Assembly: GCA_019454605.1 (NCBI GenBank)
Contig: JACFNZ010000001.1
Span: 62,001 to 126,000, forward strand
Reading direction: 5' to 3'
DNA: 64,000 nt
Origin: Candidatus Altimarinota bacterium
Lineage (GTDB): Bacteria; Patescibacteriota; Gracilibacteria; BD1-5; UBA6164
Below the pieces are notes generated by a model. That model was not told where the DNA came from. It made no database searches and saw nothing but the letters and a program-made list of their open reading frames with translations. The translations under genes were made by a program, and so were the position numbers. Shown here one piece after another: positions 10,542-20,774 of this stretch (position 1 is its first letter; each line of letters opens with the position of its first letter).

Positions 10542-10773
10542 ACCTAGGTTAGGTTATTAATTAAATAAAATTAAGCTATAATAATAGTATATTTTTTGCT
10601 ATAAAAATCAAATATTTTTTACCATAAAAATTATATAGTTTTTATGTAATACTTTATTTATTTATATTTATTTTATTTTAAAATACAAATAAAAAGTTGG
10701 TAAAAGTTTTTAACATTTTATTATTTAAAAATAAATCTATAATTTTAAATGTATAAATTAGTATAAAATAAAA
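10542..10773. other. AT-rich intergenic region, no gene seen
   Basis: It holds the upstream region of the AbiEi-like gene. There are several similar A-rich blocks containing TATAAAAATCAAATATT or CCATAAAAATTATAT, which could be operator half-sites, but no convincing ORF on either strand. Confidence 0.4.
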
Positions 10774-10804
10774 CAAAAAAAAAGAGCTTTAGCTCTTTTT
10801 TTTT
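10774..10804. terminator. Terminator of the M23 peptidase gene
   Basis: Stem AAAGAGC with GCTCTTT and loop TTTA, flanked by A-run and T-run so that it can act on either strand. It lies just beyond the stop of the minus-strand M23 gene. Confidence 0.85.
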
Positions 10805-10810
10805 GTTTTA

Positions 10811-12844
10811 TTATTTTAATCTAAATTCAAATTTATCATCTATATGAGTATCTTTTAATGCACTCAAACATCTTACAATATTATTTTGCCAATTTATAGG
10901 AGATGATGCATAAATACTTCCATCTTTATTTCAATATCTTGAAAGCTTATCCATAGTAGTATATTTTCATAAAAATTGATTATTTAAAGTCTTCCCCATC
11001 CAATAAACTCAGTTTCTTGGATTATCAAAATCCCAAGTTCCACCTGAATCAGTATTTCAAATATTTCAAACATTATATGAAGTTTTTAAATTTCTTCCTA
11101 GTCAACTTTCAGCAAGTCATATACACATCATAAAGCTTGGATCTATTTTAGCATCAACCGACTCCTCAACCCACATATCCCAATTATTAAAATCAGAAGT
11201 TGCATATTTTGAAAGTAAATCCTTTTGTCTTTCTATTTCAGTATCTCAAGTAAGTTTAAATACAACTAAATTATTTAATAAATTTCCTTTATATTCATCT
11301 CAAGTATTTTCTTTATAGTCTTCAATATATTTATAAGCATATTTTTGTTCTTTTGGTATAAAAATTTCTTTTAAATGTGTTAAATCAAGATAATTTAATG
11401 GGTCTACATATTCTTTATCTTTAAAAACTTCAAAATGTAAATGTGGTCAAGTTGTCATAGGTCAAGCTCAAAAAGTTCAAACTTCACCTCAACTTTTTGC
11501 TATTACATCTCAAGCTTTTACCATATCATATTCTTTTACTAAAGCTTCATTTATATGTCAATAAACAGTTACAAATCAATTAGCATGTTTTAATACCATA
11601 TAAGCATATCATTCATCTGTTGGTGCTTTTAAATAAGTTACATATCAATCAGCTGGAGCTATTATTTCAGTTCATTGAGGTGTTCTAATATCAATTGCAT
11701 CATGAGTAGATCAAACTTCTGTAGTATAATCTTTATCTCTGTAATAAGCACTTAATCATCTTTTTGGTTCAACTGGCCATAAAAATACATTTTTTTTATT
11801 TTGAGAAAATGGTTTTAGTTTTCCCTCCAAAGTTAATATTTTACTTAATTTTGCACAATTATTATCTTTTTCATCTCAAAAATCGACTATTTCATCTGAA
11901 TTACTCAGTAAATTTTCATCTATATATTTACAATTATATTTACTTAGTATTTCATTTTTTTGGTCTTTTAATTTCCTATTATTTTGAATTATTTTTATCT
12001 TTAAAGATATATCTACATTCATTTTATCTTTTAAGTATTGAGTAAATAATTCTTCTTGTCATTTTGTATAATCAAGTATTTTTTGTTTAAAAATCTTTTT
12101 TTCTTTTAATGATTTTTTCTTGATTTCTTCTTGCTTCTTATTATTTTTTTGTTCTTGTTGTTTTTTTTGTAGTTCAAGTTTTTTTACAAACATTTCTTTT
12201 ATAAGTTTTCTGTATTGTTCAACAAGTGATTGTCATGTTACTTCAAGTAATGTAGAAAAATGCAATTCAGATAATATATCTCAAAGTGTTCAGTCAGATA
12301 ATAATGCTGTTTTTAATGAGTCTATATCTTTATCATCTGTTGCATATAATGTATTTTGTTTTTTATAAATATGAGAAATATAATCAAGTAATACTTTTTT
12401 ATTTTCATAAATTTCTTGATTTTTTTCTTCTATATCATTTTTTGTCTTATTAATATCCATTTGCAATTCTACTATTGCTCTACTTATAGACAAAATTTCT
12501 TTTTGATTATTTTCTATATCTTCATCAAGTAATGCTAAAGTTTCTTCTAAATTATTAACTCTTGAAGTTAAAGTAGATTTTTTTGTATCTAATTCTTCAA
12601 TTTTTTCATTATTTTTAGATCTAATAGTTTCAAACATCATTATTTTATTTTGAGTTTCAAAAAAATTAACATCCTCTTTTAATAAATCATTTCATTTATT
12701 ATATATATTATTGTATTGTTCTTTTTTAAAGTTATCCATTATTTTTCATCTAATTTGCTTTGAGTATTGTAGTGAAGCAAATGTATTTAAGATACTAGAA
12801 TTTAATAAAAGTATAAGAATAATTAAAGAAAATATTTTTTTCAT
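10811..12844 (-). CDS. Secreted murein hydrolase, EnvC-like coiled coil with M23 domain and C-terminal lysozyme-like domain
   Basis: 677 residues. A signal peptide (1-25) is followed by a long coiled coil with a Lys/Gln-rich stretch (about 50-320). The LytM/M23 metallopeptidase domain is at about 360-490, with HDAID (~380) and the HLHFEV zinc motif (~468). The C-terminal part (about 530-677) contains MCIGLAESGLGRNL, GNIGNTDSGG and GVYWMGKTLN, resembling a glucosaminidase/lysozyme-like fold. Exported; probably cuts peptide cross-links and perhaps glycan during cell separation. The fusion of both activities in one chain is unusual for EnvC-like proteins, which are often catalytically dead. Confidence 0.88.
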
Positions 12845-12891
12845 TTTTTAAATTTTTATTTTTTAAGTTTTTGTTTTTTTATTACTCTTTA

Positions 12892-12920
12892 ATTATAGCA
12901 TATAAAAAATATAAAATCAA
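12892..12920 (-). promoter_or_regulatory. Promoter of the M23 peptidase gene
   Basis: On the minus strand TTGATT, a 17-base spacer and TATAAT lie 48 bases before the ATG. A good sigma70-type match. Confidence 0.7.
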
Positions 12921-12960
12921 AAAAGTTTCTTGACTTTATATTTTTTTATGATTTATTATT

Positions 12961-14490
12961 TTAATCATCTTGTTTCCTGTAACTTAAGCTTTCTGCTATA
13001 TGATTTATTTTTATATCTTCACTTTGTTCTAAATCAGCTATAGTTCTTGATAATTTAAGTATTTTATAATAGCTTCTTGCTGATAAATTCATAGTTTTTA
13101 CAGCACTATTTAACATATTTTCACTTTCTTTATCTAGTTTACAAAACTCTTTTACTTGATTTGATGACATTTGGCTATTATTTGTAATTTTTAATTTTTC
13201 AAATCTTTTTAATTGTATATCTCTTGCTATTTTAACTCTTTTTAAAATATCAAAACTCTTTTCTGATTTTAAATTTTTATTTTGAGCAAAATCCTCAACT
13301 TTTACTTTAGGGACCTCTATCATAATATCAATTCTATCAACCATAGGTCAAGAAAGTTTTGAGGCATATTTTTTAATTTGATCTAAAGAACAAACACATT
13401 CTTTATCAGGATCTGTAGCATATCCACAAGGGCAAGGATTCATAGCTCAAAGTAGTATAAATTTAGCTGGGTAATTGTATGATGAATTAACTCTATTTAC
13501 TGATATAGTTCAATCTTCAAGAGGTTGTCTTAAAACTTCTAAAACTGTTTTTGGAAATTCTAAAACTTCATCTAAAAATAAAACTCACTTATGTGCTAAT
13601 GAGATTTCTCAAGGTTTTGCATTTCTTCATCATCAAATAATTGATATAGAACTAGCAGTATGATGAATAGTTCTAAAAGGTCTTTTTATAATAATTGGGT
13701 TTTCTTTACTTAAAAGTCATGATATAGAATAAATTTTTGATACTTCTATTATTTCATCTAAAGTCATTTCTGGTAAAATAGTTGAAAAAGTTTTTGCAAG
13801 TAAGGTTTTTCAACTTCAAGGAGGTCAAGATAAAATAATATTATGCATTCAAGCAGCACTTATTTCAAGAGCTCTTTTTGCTTGAGTTTGTCATATTATA
13901 TGAGAAAAATCATATTTATTTTCTAAATTTTTTTCAATAGAGTTTACATCTATTTTTTCTGGTATTTCTAAAGTTCTATCTCAAGCTAAAAATCAAACTA
14001 ATTGTTTAATATTTTTTATAGCAAAAATATTAATTCATTCAATAATTGATGCTTCAAAATAATTATCATATGGTATAAATATATTTTCAAATCACATTTC
14101 TTTAGCTCAAATAACACTTGGGAGTATAGAATTAATTCATCTCAAACTTCAGTCAAGGGATAATTCTCATAAAAATATAGAATTTTTCAAATATTTATTT
14201 TCTTCTATAATTCACATATGATTTAAAATTCAAATTGATATTGGTAAATCATATGAAGGTCATGATTTTTTTATATCTGCTGGAGCTAGATTTATAGTAA
14301 TTTTTGATGGTGGTAATGGCATATAAGAAGATTTTAAAGCACTTCTAATTCTCTCTTTTGACTCTTGAACAGAAACATCAGGGAGTCAAACTATAGTAAA
14401 GTTTGGTAATCAATTATTTATATCTACTTCTATTTCTATCAAATCACTTTCAAGTCAATTAACTCAAATACTATAAATTTTTGAAATCAT
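12961..14490 (-). CDS. comM: YifB/ComM family Mg-chelatase-like AAA+ ATPase
   Basis: 509 residues, the usual family length. ComM is a hexameric branch-migration helicase used when transformed DNA is integrated. The N-terminal ChlI domain includes [20 protein letters not shown] and the SYDLPISIG motif. The AAA core has Walker A LSGPPGSGKT (~residue 219) and Walker B FLDEV. A cysteine-rich insert, [17 protein letters not shown], is typical of the family, and the C-terminal domain ends SYRK. Its presence fits a small-genome cell that takes up foreign DNA. It has its own upstream region, divergent from gmk. Confidence 0.95.
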
Positions 14491-14629
14491 AAAATATTTT
14501 TATACTATAAATATATACTAAAGTATATTAATTATTTTTTATATTGCAAATATTTTTAAAAAATAAAATTTTACAACTAAAAAAAACTAACTATAATTAT
14601 AATTAACTTTTAAATTTTAAATATTAAAA

Positions 14630-15214
14630 ATGGGGCATATATTTTTTATAATGTGAATATCTTGAGCTTGAAAATGAACTTTAATTAAAAATTTAAAGGC
14701 TTTGAATTTAGAGAATTTATTAATTCCCCTTTCTTATAAAACAAGAAATATCAGAGAAAATGAAATAAACTGAGTAGATCGATATTTTATATCAAAAGAA
14801 AGTTTTTTTTCACAAGTTCAAAATTGAGAATTTTTAGAGTATGCCAAAGTACACGATTTAGATTTTTATTGAACAAAATTTGAAGATATTGTAGATAAAT
14901 GAATAAATTTATGAAAAATAGTACTAAAAGAAATTGATATAATTTGACTTAAAAAGTTAAAAATAAATCACCCAGAACTTGATTTAAAATATACAACTAT
15001 TTTTTTAGATATTCCTATTGAAATACTAAATCAAAGAATAGAAAAAAGATGAGTTTTTATGTCTGATAGTGAGTTTGAAAATAGATTAAATAGTGCAAAA
15101 AATGAAATTTTTGAATCAAAAAATTTATGTGATTTTATAATTGATGCTTCTAAAAATGAAACAGAAGTTTTAAACGATGTTTTAAGTATTATAAAACCTA
15201 AAAACTACTCATAA
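14630..15214 (+). CDS. gmk: Guanylate kinase
   Basis: 194 residues. Phosphorylates GMP to GDP with ATP. P-loop GISGAGKGTL (residues 9-18), in which all the glycines are TGA. GMP-binding region LSYKTRNIRENEINGVDRYF and lid/Arg region RIEKRGV follow. Slightly divergent: the usual SxTTRxPRxGE motif reads SYKTRNIRENE. A second ATG lies seven codons downstream, but the first gives the family's usual N-terminal strand. The last 10 bases overlap the stop of ftsQ, a convergent overlap. Confidence 0.9.
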
Positions 15215-16164
15215 ATACTTTTTAGATTTAATTTACATTGAAATTCATCACTTTTTGGACAATATATAATTTTTTGATTAATTCTCAAATCAATATAAAC
15301 TATTCAACTTTTTATAACAGATAAATGTTTTTTAAAAAAAATATTTAATTTATCAAATTGGACTTTTGGTTCTTTTGTTAAATCAAAAATAATAACAATT
15401 CCATCTTTTGTTGTTAAATGAAGTTCTTGTTCTTTTAAAAAATAAACTTCTTTTTCTATTTCTATTAAAGATGTGTTTTCTAAAATTAAATTTTCTATTT
15501 GTTTAATATTGTTAATATAATTTTTATTTAAAACTTGTTTATAATCTAAAAACAATGAATTATTTAATCAAATAATTTCTATTTGTTTAGTATTTTTTGA
15601 TTCCTTAGATGGTATAAAAACTCAATTTTGAGTTATTGTATAATTTTTTTGATTTATTTTTGTATCAAAAAAACTATCATAACTTTTAAGTATTATTTTT
15701 AAATTATCTGGAATAATTTTTTTTATATCTACTACTTTTATATTTGGCTGGTGAGAAACTAGTGCTTCTGAAACTAAGTTTTTATCCAATGTAAAAAAAG
15801 ATTTATATCTATATTTTTCTATAGATTTATAAGCTAAATCTATATTTATAAGTTCATCTTCTTTTATTATATCAATTGATTTTATAGTAAAATAGTGTGA
15901 AAAAGCTATCACATAAACAGTTGATAAAATCAAAAAACTACCTATTAAAAAATAATAGAAATTAATTTTTTTTATATCAGGAAATGTATTTTCAAACTCT
16001 AATTTTGTTTTAAAAAGTTTATACTTATTTCTTTTTGAAGTATATTTATTTTTACTTTCTATTTGAGAATATAGTTTTATTTTTTCTTGTTTTAAATTTC
16101 TTTTAAAATTTTTTGAAGAAAAATAATTTTTATACTTTTTGAAAATATTTTGCAAAAAACTCAT
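15205..16164 (-). CDS. ftsQ: Cell-division protein FtsQ/DivIB
   Basis: 319 residues. A basic cytoplasmic N-terminus of about 65 residues is followed by one membrane segment, YYFLIGSFLILSTVYVIAF (about 70-88). A POTRA domain starts FTIKSIDII and ends IPDNLKIILKSYDSFF, and the FtsQ C-terminal domain has KVQFDKLNIFF and SGIVYIDLRI. Part of the divisome, linking FtsA/FtsZ to septal peptidoglycan synthesis. Lies 2 bases after rbfA on the same strand, so probably one transcript. It is very low in TGA, but native by context. Confidence 0.85.
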
Positions 16165-16166
16165 AA

Positions 16167-16508
16167 TTATTCTAGTTCTAGTGAATTAATTTTTTTAAGT
16201 AAATTTGTAGTAAATTCCATTTCATCTCTATATCTAAATCTTATTATTGGCATTTTTCTTAAAACGATATTTTTATTTATTGAAACTTTTATTTCTTGAG
16301 CATATAAAGCAAGTTCTTTACACAATTTATCTTGATTTGTTATTGAACTAACAAATATATCTAAATAAGATAAATCAGTAGCAAGATTAACTTCATTTAC
16401 AGTAATTAATCAAAATTCTTTTTGCATTTCAATTGTATGATTCAATAAGCAATTTCATACTATTTCTTTAAGTTCTGAATTATATCTATTAAGTCTATTT
16501 TCTTTCAT
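16167..16508 (-). CDS. rbfA: Ribosome-binding factor A
   Basis: 113 residues, the usual size. A KH-like 30S maturation factor needed for 16S rRNA 5'-end processing. Opens MKENRLNRYNSELKEIV, then VNEVNLATDLSYLDIFVSS and IRFRYRDEMEF, matching the LxxV..V..S.DL..A.V and P.L.F..D patterns of the family. TGA encodes two glycines. Next to ftsQ downstream and divergent from rpsU. Confidence 0.85.
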
Positions 16509-16613
16509 TTATTTACTATTTATTATTAACATAACACATAATAATAAATAGTTTAAATTTGACAAATTTAATTTTTAAATAAAATATAATCACTTTAATA
16601 ATAATGCCTTAAG

Positions 16614-16620
16614 GAGGTAG
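16614..16620 (+). promoter_or_regulatory. Strong ribosome binding site of rpsU
   Basis: AAGGAGGT (about 16611-16618) lies 8 bases before the ATG, complementary to the usual 16S 3' end. It is one of the few clear native Shine-Dalgarno sequences in the window and fits a highly expressed ribosomal protein gene. Confidence 0.8.
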
Positions 16621-16625
16621 AAAAT

Positions 16626-16826
16626 ATGATATACGCTGTTAGAAATGAATGAGAAACTAATGATAAATTAATTTTGAGATATAAAAAGTTATTCTTCCAA
16701 TCAAGAATTTCAAATAAACTTAAAACTGAAAGATACGTAGTTAAAAATGAAACTAGAAAAAAAAGAAGAGAAAAAGCAATCATTAGAGAAACTTACAGAA
16801 GTCTACAAAATAAAGTATATTTTTAA
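16626..16826 (+). CDS. rpsU: Small ribosomal subunit protein bS21
   Basis: 66 residues. MIYAVRNEGETNDKLILRYK, then a basic helix (ETRKKRREKAIIRETYRS) and a short aromatic C-terminus. Typical bS21 length and charge. Exactly one TGA, at the conserved Gly of NEGE. A TTGACA lies at 16559 and a TATAAT at 16585, but their 20-base spacing is too wide for a confident promoter call. Confidence 0.93.
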
Positions 16827-16827
16827 T

Positions 16828-16856
16828 AAAAAAATCCTATTTAATAGGATTTTTTT
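16828..16856. terminator. Bidirectional terminator rpsU/ung
   Basis: Stem AAAAATCCTAT with ATAGGATTTTT and a three-base loop. It lies between the two convergent stop codons and has T-runs on both strands. Confidence 0.9.
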
Positions 16857-17526
16857 ATAACTTAAAATCAATTTCTTTTTTATTATTTTCTCTAAAATAA
16901 TTATTTATTTTAGAGAAGGGTTTTGATCAAAAAAATCAGTTATGTGCAGAAAAAGGTGATGGATGAACTGATGAAATAATAAAATGTTTATCTTTGTTTA
17001 TTAAATCCATTTTTCATTTAGCAAAATTCCCCCACAAAACAAAAACTACATTTTCTAAATTATTTGAAATATATTTAATAACATTATTTGTAAAAATTTC
17101 CCACCCTATTTTAGAGTGACTACCTGGTTTATTTTTTTCAACAGTTAAAATAGCATTTAAAAGTAAAACTCAAGAATCAGCCCAATTTTCTAAATTTCAA
17201 TTTTTAGGTAATTCAACACCTAAATCACTGTTTAACTCTTTAAAAATATTTTTTAGACTAGGTGGAATTTTTACTCATGGTAAAACAGAAAAAGAAAGTC
17301 AATGAGCTTGAGATTCATTATGATATGGATCTTGACCTAAAATAACAACTTTTACATCTAAAAAATCAGTTTTTAAAAAGGCATTAAAAATATCTTTTTT
17401 TTGTGGAAAAATAATTTTATTATTTTCATATTCTTTTTGTAAATATTTTTCTATTTCTAGAAAATACTCTTTTTTAAATTCATTATTTAAAAAATCACTC
17501 CAATTATTGTTTATAGTATTTAACAT
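16855..17526 (-). CDS. ung: Uracil-DNA glycosylase (family 1)
   Basis: 223 residues. Removes uracil from DNA. The catalytic water-activating motif GQDPYH is at residues 64-69 (Asp66). Then [35 protein letters not shown] and the C-terminal [13 protein letters not shown] motif carrying the catalytic His. Length and motif order are standard. TGA supplies several glycines downstream of residue 75. Confidence 0.96.
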
Positions 17527-17630
17527 AAAAAAATTATTTAATATAATTTATTATAATTTTATAAATATATTTGTCTAATAATTTATTTTTATTAATATTT
17601 TAATAAAGTTAAAATTTAAATAATAAAAAA

Positions 17631-18053
17631 ATGTTTGTAGAAAATCAGTTTTCCCTACCGCTATCAAATGAACTAAAACTTAATAAAAAATTAACTATAA
17701 AAAAAGATATAATAATAGATAGAAAATCAAAATATACTTTAGTTTGATATTATTTAGAAGATGAAAAAGATATTAAAATATTTTTAAAAGAATTAAAAAA
17801 AGACAAATATTTTTTAAATGCAACTCACAATAGTTATGCTTATCGTATAAAACAAAGTAATTGAAGCATAATTGAATGAAAAAATGATGATTGAGAAACT
17901 TGAGCTTGAATGTGTATTTTAAGAGAAATTAAAAGAGTAAATTGAGTAAATATGTTAATTATTATAACAAGGTATTTTTGAGGAATAAAATTACAAACAG
18001 ATAGATTTAAAAATGTAATTGATGCTTGTAAGATATTTTTTAAAGAACTTTAA
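17631..18053 (+). CDS. YigZ/IMPACT N-terminal-domain protein
   Basis: 140 residues. Matches the UPF0029 (IMPACT/YigZ) N-terminal domain: IDRKSKYTLVGYYLEDEKDI, then NATHNSYAYRI, EGKNDDGETGAGM and IIITRYFGGIKL. The motif D-x-GE-x-x-x-x-G and R-x-FGG-x-x-L are the family hallmark; five of these glycines are TGA. The usual C-terminal DUF1949 domain is missing, so the protein is shorter than YigZ (~200). Proposed roles in translation or stress control are not established in bacteria. Confidence 0.85.
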
Positions 18054-18590
18054 TTAATTTAAAATTTTCTTTATTTTATATACTACCCATGTTTTAAAAT
18101 TTTCTACTCCTTCAATTGGTTTAAAAACTAAAATTTCTTTTAATACAGATTCATTTATATATTGTTTTAAATTATTATTTTGATTTAATTCAATATTTTG
18201 ATTTTCAAAAATTGCTCTTCTTCATCATTTTATTTTTACAAATTTTATTTCTCAGCTAAATAAATCACTAGTTGTATTGTCTATATTATTTTCTATTAGA
18301 AAATATCAACTTATTTTAAAAGAATATGATCTATTTATATAAAATTTTATATAAAAATTGATAGGTTTATCTTTAATATATTTTTCAAATTTTAATAGTA
18401 AAATATCTTTCATTTTTAATTTATTCCACTTATTTATATTTCAATCAATATTATTTAATTCAAAACTTTTATATCTATTATTATCTAAAAAATAATTTGA
18501 TTTTAGCTTTTTATTAAAATCTTCCAAATTTAAATTTTTATCTACTACTTCAGTTTCTTGGTTAAAAACATCTGTTTTTCTATTATTCAT
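18054..18590 (-). CDS. Protein of unknown function (178 aa)
   Basis: No signal peptide or membrane segment. It reads as alternating strands: INFYIKFYINRSYSFKISGYF, FSGEIKFVKIKGGRRAIFEN. It ends with a basic TWVVYKIKKILN. It uses TGA glycines and TGG tryptophans. Stop codons of this gene and the YigZ-like gene abut (convergent). Possibly a small beta-rich, nucleic-acid-binding protein, but no family is recognised. Confidence 0.6.
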
Positions 18591-18601
18591 AATAATTATT
18601 T

Positions 18602-18626
18602 AAAGTTAAGTTATTAACTTAACTTT
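18602..18626. repeat. 25-bp palindrome
   Basis: AAAGTTAAG, seven-base centre, CTTAACTTT; symmetric apart from the central base. With the palindrome at 18641 it lies between the divergent 178-residue gene and the promoter at 18664, a position that suits an operator. Confidence 0.5.
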
Positions 18627-18640
18627 AAAATATATTTTTA

Positions 18641-18666
18641 CAAATTTAAAATATATTTTAAATTTG
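18641..18666. promoter_or_regulatory. Perfect 26-bp palindrome overlapping a promoter -35
   Basis: The sequence is identical to its reverse complement over 26 bases (CAAATTTAAAATA and its mirror). It overlaps the TTGACA of the promoter at 18664, so a bound dimer could block the polymerase. Confidence 0.55.
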
Positions 18667-18692
18667 ACAAATTCTAAAATATATGGTTTAAT
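18664..18692 (+). promoter_or_regulatory. Sigma70-type promoter, second copy of the repeated module
   Basis: TTGACA, 17-base spacer, TTTAAT. Nearly the same as the module at 3627-3655, including the spacer. No protein gene lies downstream on the plus strand before the terminator at 18906, so an RNA product is likely. Confidence 0.6.
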
Positions 18693-18837
18693 ATATTTGT
18701 AATACTTATTGATGGTAATTTAAATATTACCGAAAACAAATAAAAAACTTGTAAAAAACAAAAACAAAAAATAATTAAAAAGTATAATAAAAATTCTTCC
18801 AAATTATATAATATATTAATTATATAGTATAATTTTG

Positions 18838-18962
18838 TGAAGCAAGGCTCCAAAATTCCCCTTGTTAAAAACTTAGGAAAGATAAGTATTACATTAAAAA
18901 ATAAAGCTCTATACAATTCCAAAATCAACATGCATTGGGAATAAAAGTATAGAGCATTTTTT
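18838..18962 (+). ncRNA. Candidate structured small RNA of unknown class
   Basis: A TATAAT at 18828-18833 precedes three successive hairpins: GCAAGG/CCTTGT (18842-18865), ACTTA/TAAGT (18871-18887), and a long one GCTCTATAC/GTATAGAGC with inner ATTCC/GGAAT (18906-18955), followed by a T-run. No SRP, tmRNA, 6S or RNase P signature was recognised. The transcript could also start at 18664 (~270 nt). Inferred from structure only. Confidence 0.45.
18906..18962 (+). terminator. Terminator of the candidate small RNA
   Basis: A 9-bp stem (GCTCTATAC/GTATAGAGC) extended by a 5-bp inner stem, followed by ATTTTTTG. GC content is well above the surroundings. Confidence 0.7.
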
Positions 18963-18975
18963 GTATTTTTTTATT

Positions 18976-19010
18976 AAAAAAGTAGGTTTTTTTAAATTTC
19001 CTACTTTTTT
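18976..19010. terminator. Terminator of the DEAD-box helicase gene
   Basis: Perfect 11-bp stem AAAAAAGTAGG with CCTACTTTTTT. On the minus strand it follows the helicase stop at 19029 by about 20 bases; it may also act on the plus strand. Confidence 0.8.
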
Positions 19011-19028
19011 AATTTATTTGCATAATTT

Positions 19029-20774
19029 TTATTTTCTAAAATCGCTTCTTCTTGATGAATTCCTATTATCTCTTCTTCATCATCTAAAAGAATCTCTTCT
19101 ATCATCTCTTCTATCAAAATTTCTTGGCCTACTAAATCATCCTCCATCATCCCTTTTTTCTTTAGCACGAACTACTAAAGGTTTTACTGGATTTTTTTCT
19201 TTAAATACTTTTAAAACTACTCTTCAAATATCTTCTGGTAAGTCAACATATGAAAAATTTGTTAAAATATCAACCTTTCAGGCACCTAAATCTCAAAGTC
19301 AAGATTCATTTGCAATAAACGATAATAACATTCAAGGATTTGAAAAATTATCCATTTTTCATTTTGCAACAAAAACTCTAATCATTCAATCATCTCTTTT
19401 TACAAAACCTCTTTCACTTCTCTCCCCTCTTTCTCATCTTGAATTGAAATCTCTTGAATCTTTAGACATAAACTCTCTATATGATTCTTTTTTAAAGTCA
19501 TCTTTATAAAATTTTTTCAACATTGCTCATACAATAACTTCAGGATTATGAACTCAAAGTATTTTTTTTGCAATATCTAAATAATCAACTTCTCAAGATG
19601 AAATGATATTTTCTATATCTGTTTCTAGTCATTTTATTTTATAATTAACAACTTCTTCTCAAGTTGGAATTATTTCTTTTTTAATTTTAGCTTTTATATG
19701 TCTTTCTATGAAAAATAATTTTCTAGAATCTGCATTTGAAACTATAGATATAGCAGTTCAAGTTTTTCAAGCTCTTCAAGTTCTTCATATTCTATGAGTA
19801 TAGCTTTCTGGATTATCTGGTAAATCAAAGTTTACAACATGTGATAAATCTTGAACATCTATTCATCTTGCAGCTACATCTGTTGCAACTAGAATTGAAA
19901 CTGATCTTGATTTAAATCTTCAAAGCACTTTTTCTCTCATATTTTGTTCAATATCTCAATGAATTGCTTCTGCTAAATATCATTTAGATGATAGTTTTGC
20001 TGATATTTCATCTGTTTCGGCTTTTGTTCTACAAAATATTATTCAATAAAAATCAGGAGTTATATCTAAAATACGACATAAAACTTCAAATTTATATCAT
20101 CTTGGTGCATCAAAATATATTTGTGTAATATTTGAATTTGTTAATTCTTCTTTTTTTATTGCAATAGTTTCATAATCTCTCATATAGTTTTTTACTATAT
20201 TTGCAATAAATGGAGGCATTGTTGCTGAAAATAAAAATACTCTTTTTTCAATTGGAGCAAATTTTAAGATTTCTTCTATTTCTTCTCTAAATCAAACATT
20301 TAACATTTCATCTGCTTCATCTAAAACAAAATACTCTATTTCATCAAGTTTTAATCTTCATTTTTGTAAATGATCAGTAACTCTACCTGGAGTTCAAACT
20401 ATTATTTTTGGATTATTTCTTAATTCAGACATTTCATTTCTAATACTTTGCCCTCAGTAAAGTAGTGATATAGAGACTTCTTTATATTTTGAAAAAGATT
20501 TTAATTCTTGTGCTATTTGTATAGCAAGCTCTCTAGTTGGAGTTAAAATAAGTGCTTGAGTTTTATTTAAAGAAATATTTACTTTATCTAAAATAGGTAG
20601 TCAAAAAGCTGCTGTTTTTCCTGATCAAGTTTGTGCTTGTCAAACAACATCTTTTTTTGTATCTAAAGCTATTGGTATAACTCATGCTTGAATTGGAGAT
20701 GGTGTAATATATCCTTTTTCTTCAATTGCTTTAAGTATATCTTTAGATAATCCTAAAGATTCAAAATTATTCAT
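19029..20774 (-). CDS. deaD: DEAD-box RNA helicase, DeaD/CsdA type
   Basis: 581 residues. Unwinds RNA in ribosome assembly and mRNA decay, often at low temperature. The Q-motif region GYITPSPIQ, motif I AQTGSGKT (~47-54), Ia PTRELA, II VLDEADEML, III FSATMP, and V/VI VATDVAARGID and HRIGRTGRAG are all present. A DbpA-type RNA-binding domain (about 470-535) follows, then an Arg/Gly/Ser-rich tail (FDRRDDRRDS, SSRRSDFRK). Motif I and motif VI glycines are TGA. The long leader upstream suggests post-transcriptional control. Confidence 0.95.

Noticed and set aside
12120-12368. Cys/Ser-rich plus-strand ORF in the M23 gene
   Set aside because: It is the complement of the Lys/Glu/Gln-rich coiled coil.
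16559-16590. TTGACA/TATAAT pair before rpsU
   Set aside because: The spacing of 20 bases is too wide for a confident sigma70 promoter.
18674-18931. 85-codon hydrophobic ORF on the minus strand
   Set aside because: It starts inside the loop of the small-RNA terminator, has no TGA glycine, uses TTG and other codons unlike native genes, and lies antisense to structured elements.
18961-19509. 182-codon plus-strand ORF across the helicase C-terminus
   Set aside because: Antisense shadow of the Arg/Ser-rich tail and DbpA-like domain of the DEAD-box gene.
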